Source of the DNA: Oceanidesulfovibrio indonesiensis
Lineage (GTDB): Bacteria; Desulfobacterota; Desulfovibrionia; Desulfovibrionales; Desulfovibrionaceae
Assembly (NCBI RefSeq): GCF_007625075.1
Contig: NZ_QMIE01000003.1
Coordinates: 105,326 to 169,325, forward strand
Direction: 5' to 3'
Length of the DNA: 64,000 bases
Shown: in pieces, positions 8,528-17,768 of the stretch
How positions within the stretch are numbered: the stretch's first letter is position 1
How the letters are laid out: every line of letters starts with the position of its first letter
The notes under the pieces: model-generated
The model's input: only the letters and a program-made list of their open reading frames with translations
Told to the model about the DNA's origin: nothing
Databases searched by the model: none
Made by a program: the position numbers and the translations under genes

Positions 8528-9883
8528 TTAGATCGCGTCCGGCTTTTCCATGTGCTCGTAGATGATGTCGCCCAGGAACTTGAGCTCCATCCCGAGATGG
8601 TTCGCATGGATGATGTCCTCGATGCCGCCGTGGCAGTTGTGGCACGGCGCCACGACGATGGAGGCCCCGGTTTCCCTGAGCTGGTCGGCCTTCACCGAGT
8701 TGCCGACGATGCGGGTGTTCTTGTGCGGCGGACCGCAGTTGATCACACCGCCGCCGGCCGAGCAGCAGTAGTTGTGCTCCTTGTTGGGATACATCTCCAC
8801 CACATTGTCGCAGAAGGCGTGCACCACGGTGCGCAGTTTCTCCTGCAGGCCGCGGCCGCGTATGATGTTGCAGGGATCGTGGATGGTGACTTTTTCCTGG
8901 ATCTTGGTCTTCACCTTGATTTTGCCCAGACGCAGGAGCTCCTCGAAGAAATCAACGGAGTGCTGGATTGTGACTGGCATCGATTCCCAAGCATCCCATC
9001 GGTTTCCGGTGTCGTAGATGGAACGGAAGGCGTGGCCGCATTCGCCCATCACGATGCGTTTGACCTTGAGACGCATGGCGTCTTCGAAGTGGCGGCGCTT
9101 AAGCCGGCCCATCATCTCCAGATCGCCTGTGAACATACACATGTCCGAATTGTCCCAGCCAGGCAGCGAGGACATGGTCCAGTCCGCGCCGGCCTCGTGC
9201 ATGATGACCGCGGCCTGGTAGATGAGCTGCGTGCGGAATTTGGGCTCCGGCGCGATGACAGAGTAGTAGATGTCCGCGCCCTCTTTTTCCAGTGGAATGC
9301 GCATGTTCGGAATCTCGTCGCGCGATTCGTCCTCCTGCCAGAACAGACTGTCCGTCCATTCGTCCTCCTTGACCCACATCTGATTGTAGGTGGCGGAGTG
9401 GCTGTGCGCCGTATCCTGAATATACTGCGGAGTGATGCCCAGCTTGTGACAGATGCGCCTGGTCAGGCTGATAAGGTGCGCGGTATCGATGCCGAAGGGG
9501 CAGTACTGCACGCAGCGGCGGCAGAGATTGCATTCCGTGTGCGCCACCTGCACGGCGCGCATGAGGAATTCCTTGGACACCTTGCCCTTCTTACGCAGCA
9601 TTTCCCAGATAGTCTGCTTGACCTTGCCTACGGGCGCATACTTGGGGTCGCGATCGTGAGACATGAAGAAATGGCACGCATCGGAACACAGCCCACAATG
9701 CACGCAGGTTTCCACGAGGATCTTGAGCCGGGCGCCGCCCTCTGCCTCGAGCGTCTGGTTGATGACCCGTTCGATGGTGGCCTCGTCCAGCTTTTCGAGC
9801 CCTTTCATGACGCCCGGATCATCATAGATCGGCTGGAGGAGATCCTTTTCCTTTTCTTTGGTTGCTGTCGCTGTCTCTGACAT
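8528..9883 (-). CDS. tmcB: CCG-domain iron-sulfur protein (TmcB, HdrD-like)
   Basis: The 451-residue cytoplasmic-side subunit resembles HdrD/DsrK. Two [4Fe-4S] cluster motifs lie in the N-terminal third, C60-C63-C66-C70 and C118-C121-C124-C128. The C-terminal CCG-type segments include C338 in IHDPCN, C373-C374 in NYCCSAGGG, C383 and C414/C417 in APCHNCHGG; in heterodisulfide-reductase relatives these bind a special cluster that acts on disulfides. The protein probably receives electrons from TmcC and delivers them to a cytoplasmic acceptor. The start at ATG 9883 has AGGAG eight bases upstream. It lies 19 bases after tmcC. Confidence 0.92.
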   Translation of the reverse strand: MSETATATKEKEKDLLQPIYDDPGVMKGLEKLDEATIERVINQTLEAEGGARLKILVETCVHCGLCSDACHFFMSHDRDPKYAPVGKVKQTIWEMLRKKGKVSKEFLMRAVQVAHTECNLCRRCVQYCPFGIDTAHLISLTRRICHKLGITPQYIQDTAHSHSATYNQMWVKEDEWTDSLFWQEDESRDEIPNMRIPLEKEGADIYYSVIAPEPKFRTQLIYQAAVIMHEAGADWTMSSLPGWDNSDMCMFTGDLEMMGRLKRRHFEDAMRLKVKRIVMGECGHAFRSIYDTGNRWDAWESMPVTIQHSVDFFEELLRLGKIKVKTKIQEKVTIHDPCNIIRGRGLQEKLRTVVHAFCDNVVEMYPNKEHNYCCSAGGGVINCGPPHKNTRIVGNSVKADQLRETGASIVVAPCHNCHGGIEDIIHANHLGMELKFLGDIIYEHMEKPDAI

Positions 9884-9902
9884 ACGTGTATCTCCTGAGG
9901 CG

Positions 9903-10565
9903 TTACCAGTCTTTGGTGTGGCGCACGCCGCCGAACTCGGAGCCCAGGTAAGCGCGTACCATAGGGCCATAGATCATATGCCCGATCCTGCTGAAAGGCA
10001 CTATGACCAGGGCGGCCTGACCGGCAAGAATGTGGAATATAATCATGAACTTGTAGTTGAAGATCTGATAGTGCGCGAGAATCCCTGTAAGGAACGGCAG
10101 CGCGATGACTACGAGCAGTGCGAAGTCCGTCCAGTCGGTTACGTACTTCACCTCGTTCACGGTCATGCGGCGTGCGGCGAAGAAAACGCAGCCAGCGAGC
10201 ACGCACACGGTGAGCACGTCGGCCAGCCATTCCGGCATGGTCCACAGGGAGATGCCGAGAGCCCCTTCCTCCCACATCAGTATGTGGGCCAGCAGGAATA
10301 TGGGGACGAGAATGACGCCGATATGGAAGAGGAAACCGAAAAACGTGACCCAGGGATGCATGCGCATGCTGCGCGGGTAGTACGGAATGAGCCAGGCGCC
10401 CCAGGAACGCAGGGTCCACTTGGCTTTCAGATAGTGCATTACATACGGATCTTTTTTGCGCGCCAGTCGCGTGATTGCGACGAACCGCCACACGAGGCCG
10501 CCGATGAAGACTATGGCCACGGCCCACATGAGGGGGCCCACCAGGAATGCATAGAGATCGTGCAT
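9903..10565 (-). CDS. tmcC: Cytochrome-b-like membrane subunit (TmcC)
   Basis: The 220-residue integral membrane protein has about five hydrophobic helices (roughly 8-30, 72-95, 112-135, 145-165, 172-192) and histidines within or near them, as in NarI/DsrM-like quinone- or haem-b-binding subunits. In the Tmc complex it links the periplasmic tetrahaem cytochrome to the cytoplasmic CCG protein. GGAGGG lies directly before ATG 10565. It begins 14 bases after the tmcD stop, so the operon is tightly packed. Confidence 0.9.
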   Translation of the reverse strand: MHDLYAFLVGPLMWAVAIVFIGGLVWRFVAITRLARKKDPYVMHYLKAKWTLRSWGAWLIPYYPRSMRMHPWVTFFGFLFHIGVILVPIFLLAHILMWEEGALGISLWTMPEWLADVLTVCVLAGCVFFAARRMTVNEVKYVTDWTDFALLVVIALPFLTGILAHYQIFNYKFMIIFHILAGQAALVIVPFSRIGHMIYGPMVRAYLGSEFGGVRHTKDW

Positions 10566-10579
10566 GGCTCCCTCCAGTG

Positions 10580-11851
10580 CTAGAATTCAGAGATCGGGAC
10601 CACGATCCGCTTGTACACGCCGCCGTCCAGACAACGGATCATGACGTGCTGGGAATCGGGGCTGAAGACAGGGCTCCACGCCTTGTCGAAATCCTTGTGA
10701 TAGGCGTGGCCGTCCAGGATGATGGTCATCTGGCCGTCCTTGCGCTCCACGGCGTAGCCTACGTGCCTGGAGTCAGGACTGAACACAGGGGGATAGGCCA
10801 TGGCGAACCAGCCGACCCAGCGTGTGTCATCCACGATGATGCCCCACTGCTCGTCGGTCTTGCCGATGATGGCGGCGCGTTTGCCGTCCGGGCTGATCAC
10901 CAGGTCGCTGACGGCCTGCTTGAACTTCTCGCCCCAGGCCTTGCCATTCACGGCTACGGTCCACCTGCCGAAGGATGGCGCGACCACGGCGTAGAGGTTG
11001 GCGCCGTCATCCGAGAACGCCGGCTTCCAGCACTGGAAGAATCTGGGCTCCCATATCCATTCGTCGTCCTTGAGCATGCCCCACTTGCCACCCTGACGAC
11101 CCGCGGCGACCACAGAGCCGTTGCCTGGGTTGAAACGGGGCTCCCACATGCACTGGTAACGTGAGTTCCAGGCCCGGCCGTCCACGGCGATGGTGTAATC
11201 ATAGAGCGATGTACGCACCGTTGTCGCAACGCTCTCGCCCTTGGCGTCGAATACCGGGTCCCAGCAGTTCACGAAGTTCCGGTCCCATGGCTCACCGTTC
11301 ACGGCCACGCTGAAACAGCCTTCCTTGAAAGTGAATATGTCGGCCTGCGGAATGTTGCGCGTCTGCACCACGGAGGCGATCTTCGAGCCGTCCGGGGACA
11401 TGACGGGATGGTTCGTATTCTCGAAGAACTCACCCCAGGGTTCGCCGTCTTTTACGTACCCGTACTGCATGTCCTGCTGCACCGCGGCGGCGATTGCGCC
11501 GCTGTCTTTGGCGAAGCGGGTATCCCAGATGAAGCCGTAGCGTTCCTCCCAGGGTTCACCGTCCACCACGAGAGTCCATTCCGCCATTTCCGAACACAAC
11601 GCAGTGAGTCTGCTGTCCGGTGAGAAGCGGGGATACCAGCACCGTTCGAATGTGGATTCCCAGAGTTCCCCGTTGACCGCGAGGGTGAATACAGCTTCTT
11701 CCTCATCGCGAATCTTGGCGACCCGGGCGATTTTCTCGCCGTCGGGACTGACGACCGGTTCTTCGAGCCACTCACAATCGCCTGAGCAGGCGTCGTAGGC
11801 GACGATTTCCTTCTCTCCGGGGTTCCAGTCCCAGAGGGATGCGTCCTTCAT
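10580..11851 (-). CDS. tmcD: Tryptophan-rich propeller protein (TmcD)
   Basis: The 423-residue protein is built of about ten degenerate repeats of 35-45 residues with the theme VxVNGExW...CWxPxFSPDxxxxA, which resembles WD40/PD40 beta-propeller blades. Tryptophan is unusually frequent. There is no signal peptide or membrane segment, so it should be on the cytoplasmic side. Its position as first gene of the tmcDCBA transcript identifies it as TmcD, the accessory subunit of the complex; its function is not known. The ATG has GGAGG five to nine bases upstream. Confidence 0.9.
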   Translation of the reverse strand: MKDASLWDWNPGEKEIVAYDACSGDCEWLEEPVVSPDGEKIARVAKIRDEEEAVFTLAVNGELWESTFERCWYPRFSPDSRLTALCSEMAEWTLVVDGEPWEERYGFIWDTRFAKDSGAIAAAVQQDMQYGYVKDGEPWGEFFENTNHPVMSPDGSKIASVVQTRNIPQADIFTFKEGCFSVAVNGEPWDRNFVNCWDPVFDAKGESVATTVRTSLYDYTIAVDGRAWNSRYQCMWEPRFNPGNGSVVAAGRQGGKWGMLKDDEWIWEPRFFQCWKPAFSDDGANLYAVVAPSFGRWTVAVNGKAWGEKFKQAVSDLVISPDGKRAAIIGKTDEQWGIIVDDTRWVGWFAMAYPPVFSPDSRHVGYAVERKDGQMTIILDGHAYHKDFDKAWSPVFSPDSQHVMIRCLDGGVYKRIVVPISEF

Positions 11852-12758
11852 GGGTTCCTCCTTGTCGAGGAGATCATTGATTAGACGTAATACAGCCCCT
11901 TGCCCACAGGACCAAGCAACGAAAGCTTTTCATACAAACTACCCAATACGTAAGGCGAAGTCATGAATCAAGCCAATTTTAATCCTACCCTACTTATAGG
12001 AATTAATTACTACTACAACAGGAGGTTTCTGCGTTCTCAGGATGTATACCAGACAGCGCCTCGATACCTTTCACATCAATTCTCAACCCATTTCGTGGGA
12101 ATTAACCCTTTTTGATCCTGGTTTTCTTTCCCTCTCACAATGATTACAACATTTCAACACAGAAAATCTTCGCGGTTCATTTTGAATTACTTTTTGAAAC
12201 CACATCGACTTTGCATACAGATTACTTACTCAACAACTCACAGGCGAATTACACTGTCGGCTACGAATCCATTCTGTTTATGTTTGTTTTGAAACAACGC
12301 TGCACATTGCACAATCATACTTACACCACCCATGCATCGCCTGATTTTTTCTGGAACGTGCACTTTGACATATTCTGCAACTCATACTACTGTACAGGCT
12401 ATGCGGTGGAGAACCCTGGAACGCTCCTCGATTCGCAACGTTCCGTTCGCTTTTGGACGGAGGTTTGGGGCCACACGCAGCTTTTTTTCCATGGCAGCAA
12501 TCCACCATGCATCGGACACAGTTGCCGCATCGATGCGCATGGTGCTTGCAGGGGCATATGTGCGGAGCAAGACAGCCCCGCGTCCGGCACAACATTCCCC
12601 TCCTTTAAATTAGGTGTTATGGAAAGAAAGAGTATTCCCCACAAAAAACTTCGATGATCGCTTTGAGGAAATACACGCGTGTTACGCACCGCAAGCCACA
12701 GCGCCTGCGAAAAGCCATGCACCCTGCAAACACTCGCCGATCCTGGATGGTGCACACA
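11852..12758. other. Long spacer upstream of tmcD and of the TPR gene
   Basis: These ~900 bases separate the leftward tmc operon from the rightward TPR gene. The part from 11870 to 12330 is AT-rich and must contain the tmc promoter, but I could not pick a convincing one. A TTG-initiated plus-strand frame (12112-12657) looks non-coding. The only gene candidate is the minus-strand cysteine-rich frame at 12278-12595. Confidence 0.6.
12278..12595 (-). CDS. Possible small cysteine-rich protein
   Basis: This 105-residue frame starts at ATG 12595 with AAAGGAGGGGA directly upstream, as good a ribosome site as any in the window. Cysteines are concentrated at the start (CPCK, CGNCVRC, DCC, AACG) and recur near the end (CRIC, CKYDCAMC), giving about 15 in all. 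The clusters suggest metal binding. Against it are uneven codon use, an AT-rich second half and no recognised family. It would be transcribed toward the tmc operon, but the tmcD start is ~430 bases away. I regard it as a coin-flip real gene. Confidence 0.42.
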   Translation of the reverse strand: MLCRTRGCLAPHICPCKHHAHRCGNCVRCMVDCCHGKKAACGPKPPSKSERNVANRGAFQGSPPHSLYSSMSCRICQSARSRKNQAMHGWCKYDCAMCSVVSKQT

Positions 12759-13790
12759 CTCATGCATTTCTCCCGATTCCACGACAGCGCCACCATGCCT
12801 GTCCTTCTGCTGCTGTGCTTGACACTTGTGGGCGTGGTTCCGATCGCGGCACTCGCTTCAGCGCATGAGGACGCGCGGGCCGGCCTGGAAGCCGTTCGCG
12901 TCGGCGACCATGAGCGTGGCGTGGAGTTGCTCACCAAGGCCATTGAGGCCGGCGATCTGGCGGACACCAATCTGACAATCGCCTACTACAATCGCGGCAA
13001 TGCCTGGTTCCATCTCGGGGACTACACGCGAGCCCTGGAGGACCTGACCACAGCCATCGATCGCAACCCCAGATTCCTCGAAGCCTTCATCAAACGCGGC
13101 GCCGCATACAAGGAGCTCGGCGAGTACGAACTCGCCATTGCGGACCTCTCCTCCGCGCTGGAGCTCAACCCGAACAATGGCCGGGCGCTCTTCATGCGCG
13201 GACTTGCCTGGTCCCTTGCCGGAGACGCCGAGGCAGCCATGCGCGACATGGCTGCGGCCCACCGAATCGACCAGCGCTTCCTCGTCACTCCGTTGCTGGA
13301 GGCTGTCCGCGCCGCCGGCGAAGAGTTCGCCATCAAGTTCACGACCCGCGCCATCGACTCCGGAGAACTTGGTCCGGAAAACCTCGCCCTGGCCCATTTC
13401 CACCGCGGCCTCGCCTGGCGCGATATCGGCGCGAACGAAAACGCCGCGGCGGATTTCACCCGGGCCGTCGAGCTCGATCCAAAAATGACGGAGGCATACG
13501 TCCGCCGGGCTGACATCGCCATGAATAACGGCCTCCACCACGAGGCCGTACACGACTACTCCGAGGCGCTTGCCGTCGATCCAACCATGGCCGAGGCCTA
13601 TCTGCGACGGGGCGTCGCCTGGGCCAGACTTGGCGACAGGACACAGGCCGTACGCGATTTCGCTGCCGCCAGAGAACTCGACGACTCTTTGATTATTCCC
13701 GACGTCGAAAGCATCACAGGCAAAGCTCCCTCCGGCGATGAAGCCGCCAACACCGACGCCTCCGGCGGCGCATTCCTCGAATCTCCCTGA
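12759..13790 (+). CDS. Exported TPR-repeat protein
   Basis: The protein has a signal segment (LLLLCLTLVGVVPIAALASA) followed by about eight tetratricopeptide repeats with typical signatures such as AYYNRGNAWFHLGDYTRALEDL, EAFIKRGAAYKELGEYELAIADL and EAYLRRGVAWARLGDRTQAV. TPR proteins are protein-protein adaptors; this one should be periplasmic. The start is uncertain: ATGs occur at 12654, 12717, 12747, 12759 and 12795 and none has a clear ribosome site. ATG 12759 gives a signal peptide of normal length. The C-terminal tail after residue ~320 is low-complexity. Confidence 0.85.
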   Translation, partial: LMHFSRFHDSATMPVLLLLCLTLVGVVPIAALASAHEDARAGLEAVRVGDHERGVELLTKAIEAGDLADTNLTIAYYNRGNAWFHLGDYTRALEDLTTAIDRNPRFLEAFIKRGAAYKELGEYELAIADLSSALELNPNNGRALFMRGLAWSLAGDAEAAMRDMAAAHRIDQRFLVTPLLEAVRAAGEEFAIKFTTRAIDSGELGPENLALAHFHRGLAWRDIGANENAAADFTRAVELDPKMTEAYVRRADIAMNNGLHHEAVHDYSEALAVDPTMAEAYLRRGVAWARLGDRTQAVRDFAAARELDDSLIIPDVESITGKAPSGDEAANTDASGGAFLESP

Positions 13791-13991
13791 ACTTTTCCCT
13801 GGCAGCCCGACTGGCTTTGAGCCGTTGTATGCCTCCCTGCCCAGTTCGTCAGAAACCATACCCGGCAAACACATGGTTCCTTGCCTTTGAGAACCGATGG
13901 TTCTATTCCTACGCATCGACTGTTCATCTGCCTCTCCCAACCGCAACCTATCTCCCGGCATTCTCGATTCTCACACTTGGCCGGAGCCGAT

Positions 13992-15248
13992 ATGCAGCAG
14001 GAAACCAGCACTTACCATGATGTCTTCCTCACCAAGCAACCCGTTTTCGACGGTGAGGGCAGACTGTGGGGGTTCGAGTTGCGCTACCGCGGCAGCAGAA
14101 ACCCGGACGGTGCGAACTCGGACAACGACCTCGCCAGCCTGGCCGTGACCGCGGCGGCGAGTCTGTGCCCGACGGACGGCTTAAGCGAAGACATCCGCAT
14201 CGCCCTCGCTTTCTCGGCCAAGAGCATCCTCGCCGGCGTCCCGGAAGCGCTGCCCCCCGACAACCTCGTTGTCGTGATCCGCGAGACCCAGGCCAACAAT
14301 CCGGACCTGAAACTGGCACTGCCCCATCTTGCCGAGAGGGGCTACCGCATTGCCGTGAACGATTATCGCGCCAGGCCGGACGCGGAATGGCTCCTGGCCA
14401 TGGCTGATTACCTTTTTATCGACATGGCCGACGCGCCCCCACAGGAGATCGCACATACCGCTTCCCGCGGCGGAATTGCCGGCAAGCAGCTCGTGGCCAG
14501 ACAGGTGGACGACGTACAGACGCGGCAGCTGGCCGCAACCATCGGATGCAGCCTGTTCCAGGGGTATTTCTTCAAGCAGCCGGAGATTGTTTCACGGCGT
14601 TCTTTGAGTTCCCAAGAGGCGGGACGCCTGCGGCTGCTCAAGCTCATCCAGCGCGGGGACCAGGCCCTTGAGGAACTGGCCGAGGCTATACGCGCCGACG
14701 TAGCGCTGAGCTACCGGCTCATCAGTTACCTGAACACCCCATTCTTCGGCATGCGCCACACCATCCGTTCAGTGGAGCAGGCAGTCACCCTGCTCGGCTG
14801 GCGGCAGATGGTGGACTGGCTGCGAGTCATCATCCTGGCGGACTTCGCCAACGGCGACGCTGCCAGGGAACTCGCCTTCGCCTCGGTCCAGCGAGCCCGT
14901 TTTCTGGAACTTGCCGCCTGTAAAGCGAACATGCATGCGGATATGGCCCGCTCCCGCTTTCTGCTCGGGCTTTTTTCCCTGCTCGATGTCATGCTGGCCA
15001 CGCCGATGAATGAGCTCTTGGACCCCATGAACCTGGAACCGGAGATCAGGGCCGCGCTCCTGGGAGAGGAAAACGAGGCATCCGCGTGGCTCGGCCTCGC
15101 CATCGCCTTCGAAAAGGGGGACTGGGAGGGTTTGGATGCGGCCATGTCGGCCATGGACCTGGATCCGGCAATGATCGCCCACAGCTACGCGGAATCCCTG
15201 GACTGGACGGCGCTTCTCCTGATGGAGCCGCCCATGAACGCGCGGTAG
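13992..15248 (+). CDS. Degenerate-EAL plus HDOD signalling protein
   Basis: The 418-residue protein has the two-domain layout of YuxH/CdgJ-type proteins: an EAL-like N-terminal half (to about residue 205) and a C-terminal HDOD domain. The EAL half begins DVFLTKQPVFDGEGRLWGFELRYRG, where the catalytic EAL is replaced by ELR, and the usual DDFGTG metal site is not recognisable (NDYRARPDAEW). It should not cleave c-di-GMP. The GCSLFQGYFFKQP segment and the HDOD helices (ALSYRLISYLNTPFFG, SVEQAVTLLGW) are well kept. ATG 13992 has GGAG five bases upstream. It ends four bases before the hybrid kinase gene, so the two are one operon and may form one signalling route. Confidence 0.88.
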   Translation: MQQETSTYHDVFLTKQPVFDGEGRLWGFELRYRGSRNPDGANSDNDLASLAVTAAASLCPTDGLSEDIRIALAFSAKSILAGVPEALPPDNLVVVIRETQANNPDLKLALPHLAERGYRIAVNDYRARPDAEWLLAMADYLFIDMADAPPQEIAHTASRGGIAGKQLVARQVDDVQTRQLAATIGCSLFQGYFFKQPEIVSRRSLSSQEAGRLRLLKLIQRGDQALEELAEAIRADVALSYRLISYLNTPFFGMRHTIRSVEQAVTLLGWRQMVDWLRVIILADFANGDAARELAFASVQRARFLELAACKANMHADMARSRFLLGLFSLLDVMLATPMNELLDPMNLEPEIRAALLGEENEASAWLGLAIAFEKGDWEGLDAAMSAMDLDPAMIAHSYAESLDWTALLLMEPPMNAR

Positions 15249-15252
15249 TGAC

Positions 15253-17640
15253 ATGCACATGCAGGCGCAGGACACACCTTTTCCCACGCCGTGGTCCGGC
15301 CGTTACGGCGATTCTCCCCTGGTCCTTGCCGCAGGTCCTCGTTCCGTCGCTGCCATGGAGTCAAGAAGCGAGGGCCACACGCGTCTGGTCTGCGTAAACA
15401 ACGCGCGCGAAGCGCTGCTTGCGGCGGCGCGCCATAAGCCCGAAATAGCCTTGGTCGACGACGATGTGAAACCACACGGCGGTGTCCAGCTGGTGGACGC
15501 CCTTCATTCAATCGATCCGTCGCTCCCAGTCATCTACATGATGAGCGACCTCGCCATTCTTGCCGACGCCGCATCCCGGGGACCGGCGTCCTTCATACCC
15601 CCGGACTCCGGGCCCGGGACTCTGGACAAGGCTCTTGCTGCGTCCAGGCGTCAGGTTCTGCGCAACCGCGAGCTGACCGAGTACCGCCGGATCACCGAAG
15701 CCATGCTCCACGGCATGGTGCATCCCGCTCTGCTTGTCCATCCGGTCAGTCGCGCTATCCTGCAGGTCAACGAACGCGCCGATCAACTGGGACTGAAAGC
15801 CGGATCCACCTTCGACGGACCTTTCTTCAGGGAAGAAGCCTTTCCCGCTCCAGAGAAAGTTCCCTCTCCCGACAGCTTCGACGCGGCCCTGGCGCGCATG
15901 GGGTCGCTTTGCTCCGCCGAGGTGCAGGCATATGGCCGCCGCTGGGAAGTGACCATGAACCGAGTGGCCACCTGGGGCGTGTTGGTCATGGCCACGGACA
16001 TCACCCAGCAAGCCCTGGCGCGCGAGGAGCTGGAACGACTGGTGGAAGAGCGCACGCGCGAGCTCTCCCGCTCTCGGGAGCGGCTCGAACTGCTCGTGGA
16101 CAACCTGCCGCTCATGGTCCGGGCCTTCGACGAAAACGGCGTGCACATTTTCTGGAACAAGGAGTGCGAACGCGTCACCGGGTACGCGAGCGAGCAGATC
16201 GTGGACAATCCGCAAGCCTCGTCCCTGCTCTATCCTTCGGCGGATACCGCGCTGCCCCCAACCCTCCCCGGACGATACAGCGATCGGGAAGTCGTCATTT
16301 CCGCTGCGGACGGATCACGACTCGTCACCGCGTGGACCAATATAGCCAGGGAATTTCCCATCCCCGGCTGGAGCACATGGGAAACCGGCCGTGACGTGAC
16401 TCTGGCCCGCGAGATGGAAAATCAACTGCGTGACGCACGGGAAGCAGCGGAGGCGGCCAACGAAGCCAAATCCTCGTTCCTCGCCAGCATGAGCCACGAA
16501 ATACGCACCCCGCTCAATTCCATCATCGGGTTCACCTCCCTGGCCCTGAATTCCGAACTCACGGACGAGCAGCGCGAAAGCCTGAATTATATCCGCATTT
16601 CTGCCCGAGAGCTCCTGGGAATTATCAACGACATCCTCGACATTTCAAAAATAGAGGCCGGCCACGTTGACCTGGAGCAGGAGGCGTTCTCGATCGGCGC
16701 CTTGCTCAAGGAGACCCTGGCCCTGTTCAGGCCGAACGCGGAGTCCAAGGGCCTGTCCCTGGAACTGCATATCGACCCGGCCACACCGGCCTTCGTGGTG
16801 GGCGATCAGACCCGGCTCCGCCAGATACTCACCAACATCGTCTCGAACGCAATCAAGTTTTCTCAAAAGGGCATGGTTCGCGTATCCGTTGAACCGGCCG
16901 GAGCCGACGAGGAAAAAGACGGACCGCTCATGCATTTTGCCGTGTCCGACGAAGGCGTCGGCATTCCCCACGAAAAGTTGTCCACCATCTTCGACACGTT
17001 CACCCGGCTCGAATCCACGGCCCGCACGGTCCAGGGAACAGGACTCGGACTGGCCATATGCAAACGCCTTGTCAGCCTGCTGGGGGGGACGATCCGGGCG
17101 GAGTCGGAACCGGGCGAGGGCTCATCCTTCCACTTCACAGTGCGGTTCCAGAAGGCAAGTGCAACACAGCACCCGCCGGATTCCGAAGACGAGAAGACGA
17201 CTGCTCCGACCAGACCCCTCTGCCTCCTGGTGGTGGACGACGACCAGGGCAGCCGGCGCATGCTCGCGCGGATGCTTCGGGCAAAAGGGCACGAGGTGCT
17301 TACGGCGGCCACCGGCAGCGAGGCGCTGGAAGTGCTCGCCCGCGACCGCTTCGACTGCATCCTCATGGACATCCGTCTGCCCGGCATGGACGGCCTGGAG
17401 ACGACCCGCCGGATACGCAGCGGCTCGTTTCCCGGGGTACGGCCCACTACACCCATCGTGGCGGTCACGGCGTTCGCCATCAAAGGAGACCGGGAACACT
17501 TCCTTGCCGCCGGCATGGACGAGTATGTGGCGAAACCCGTGGACTTCAGGCTGCTTGACAAAATCCTCGCGCAGCTTGCCGTTTCGGACGACTCCGAAAC
17601 CCCGCTGCTGATTCCCGGCAAGAATCAGCCCCGCAGTTAG
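15253..17640 (+). CDS. Hybrid sensor histidine kinase with N-terminal receiver-like domain
   Basis: The 795-residue protein has no membrane segment and should be cytoplasmic. Residues ~15-125 look like a receiver without the acidic metal pair but with an aspartate at the acceptor strand (IALVDDD). Two PAS-like regions follow (about 140-250 and 275-385) separated by a coiled coil ([19 protein letters not shown]). HisKA carries H415 in [13 protein letters not shown]; the ATPase domain has the N-box (NIVSNAIKF) and G-boxes ([15 protein letters not shown]). A C-terminal receiver has D706 in [11 protein letters not shown]. The gene directly follows the HDOD gene, a likely partner. Confidence 0.92.
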   Translation: MHMQAQDTPFPTPWSGRYGDSPLVLAAGPRSVAAMESRSEGHTRLVCVNNAREALLAAARHKPEIALVDDDVKPHGGVQLVDALHSIDPSLPVIYMMSDLAILADAASRGPASFIPPDSGPGTLDKALAASRRQVLRNRELTEYRRITEAMLHGMVHPALLVHPVSRAILQVNERADQLGLKAGSTFDGPFFREEAFPAPEKVPSPDSFDAALARMGSLCSAEVQAYGRRWEVTMNRVATWGVLVMATDITQQALAREELERLVEERTRELSRSRERLELLVDNLPLMVRAFDENGVHIFWNKECERVTGYASEQIVDNPQASSLLYPSADTALPPTLPGRYSDREVVISAADGSRLVTAWTNIAREFPIPGWSTWETGRDVTLAREMENQLRDAREAAEAANEAKSSFLASMSHEIRTPLNSIIGFTSLALNSELTDEQRESLNYIRISARELLGIINDILDISKIEAGHVDLEQEAFSIGALLKETLALFRPNAESKGLSLELHIDPATPAFVVGDQTRLRQILTNIVSNAIKFSQKGMVRVSVEPAGADEEKDGPLMHFAVSDEGVGIPHEKLSTIFDTFTRLESTARTVQGTGLGLAICKRLVSLLGGTIRAESEPGEGSSFHFTVRFQKASATQHPPDSEDEKTTAPTRPLCLLVVDDDQGSRRMLARMLRAKGHEVLTAATGSEALEVLARDRFDCILMDIRLPGMDGLETTRRIRSGSFPGVRPTTPIVAVTAFAIKGDREHFLAAGMDEYVAKPVDFRLLDKILAQLAVSDDSETPLLIPGKNQPRS

Positions 17641-17768
17641 CAGGCTGTTGAAAAACATCCCACTTCTGCGTTGATTCAAAAAGATCGGATCCGATGGAGG
17701 CGCAGCATGTCGGCTCCTGTCGGAGTCCCACAGCCACGCCGCCAAAGTGAGAATTCTGCCGTGCACAC

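Noticed and set aside
8516-9880. Plus-strand frame of 454 codons opposite tmcB
   Set aside because: It is an antisense shadow; tmcB on the other strand has all cluster cysteines and a ribosome site.
12112-12657. Plus-strand frame of 181 codons
   Set aside because: It needs a TTG start without ribosome site, its composition is histidine/tyrosine-rich as in AT-rich non-coding DNA, and it shows no domain.
17641-17660. CAGGCTGTTGAAAAAC motif after the hybrid kinase
   Set aside because: It resembles a piece often seen at gene ends in related bacteria, but only a weak partial echo near 54537 is present here, too little to call a repeat family.
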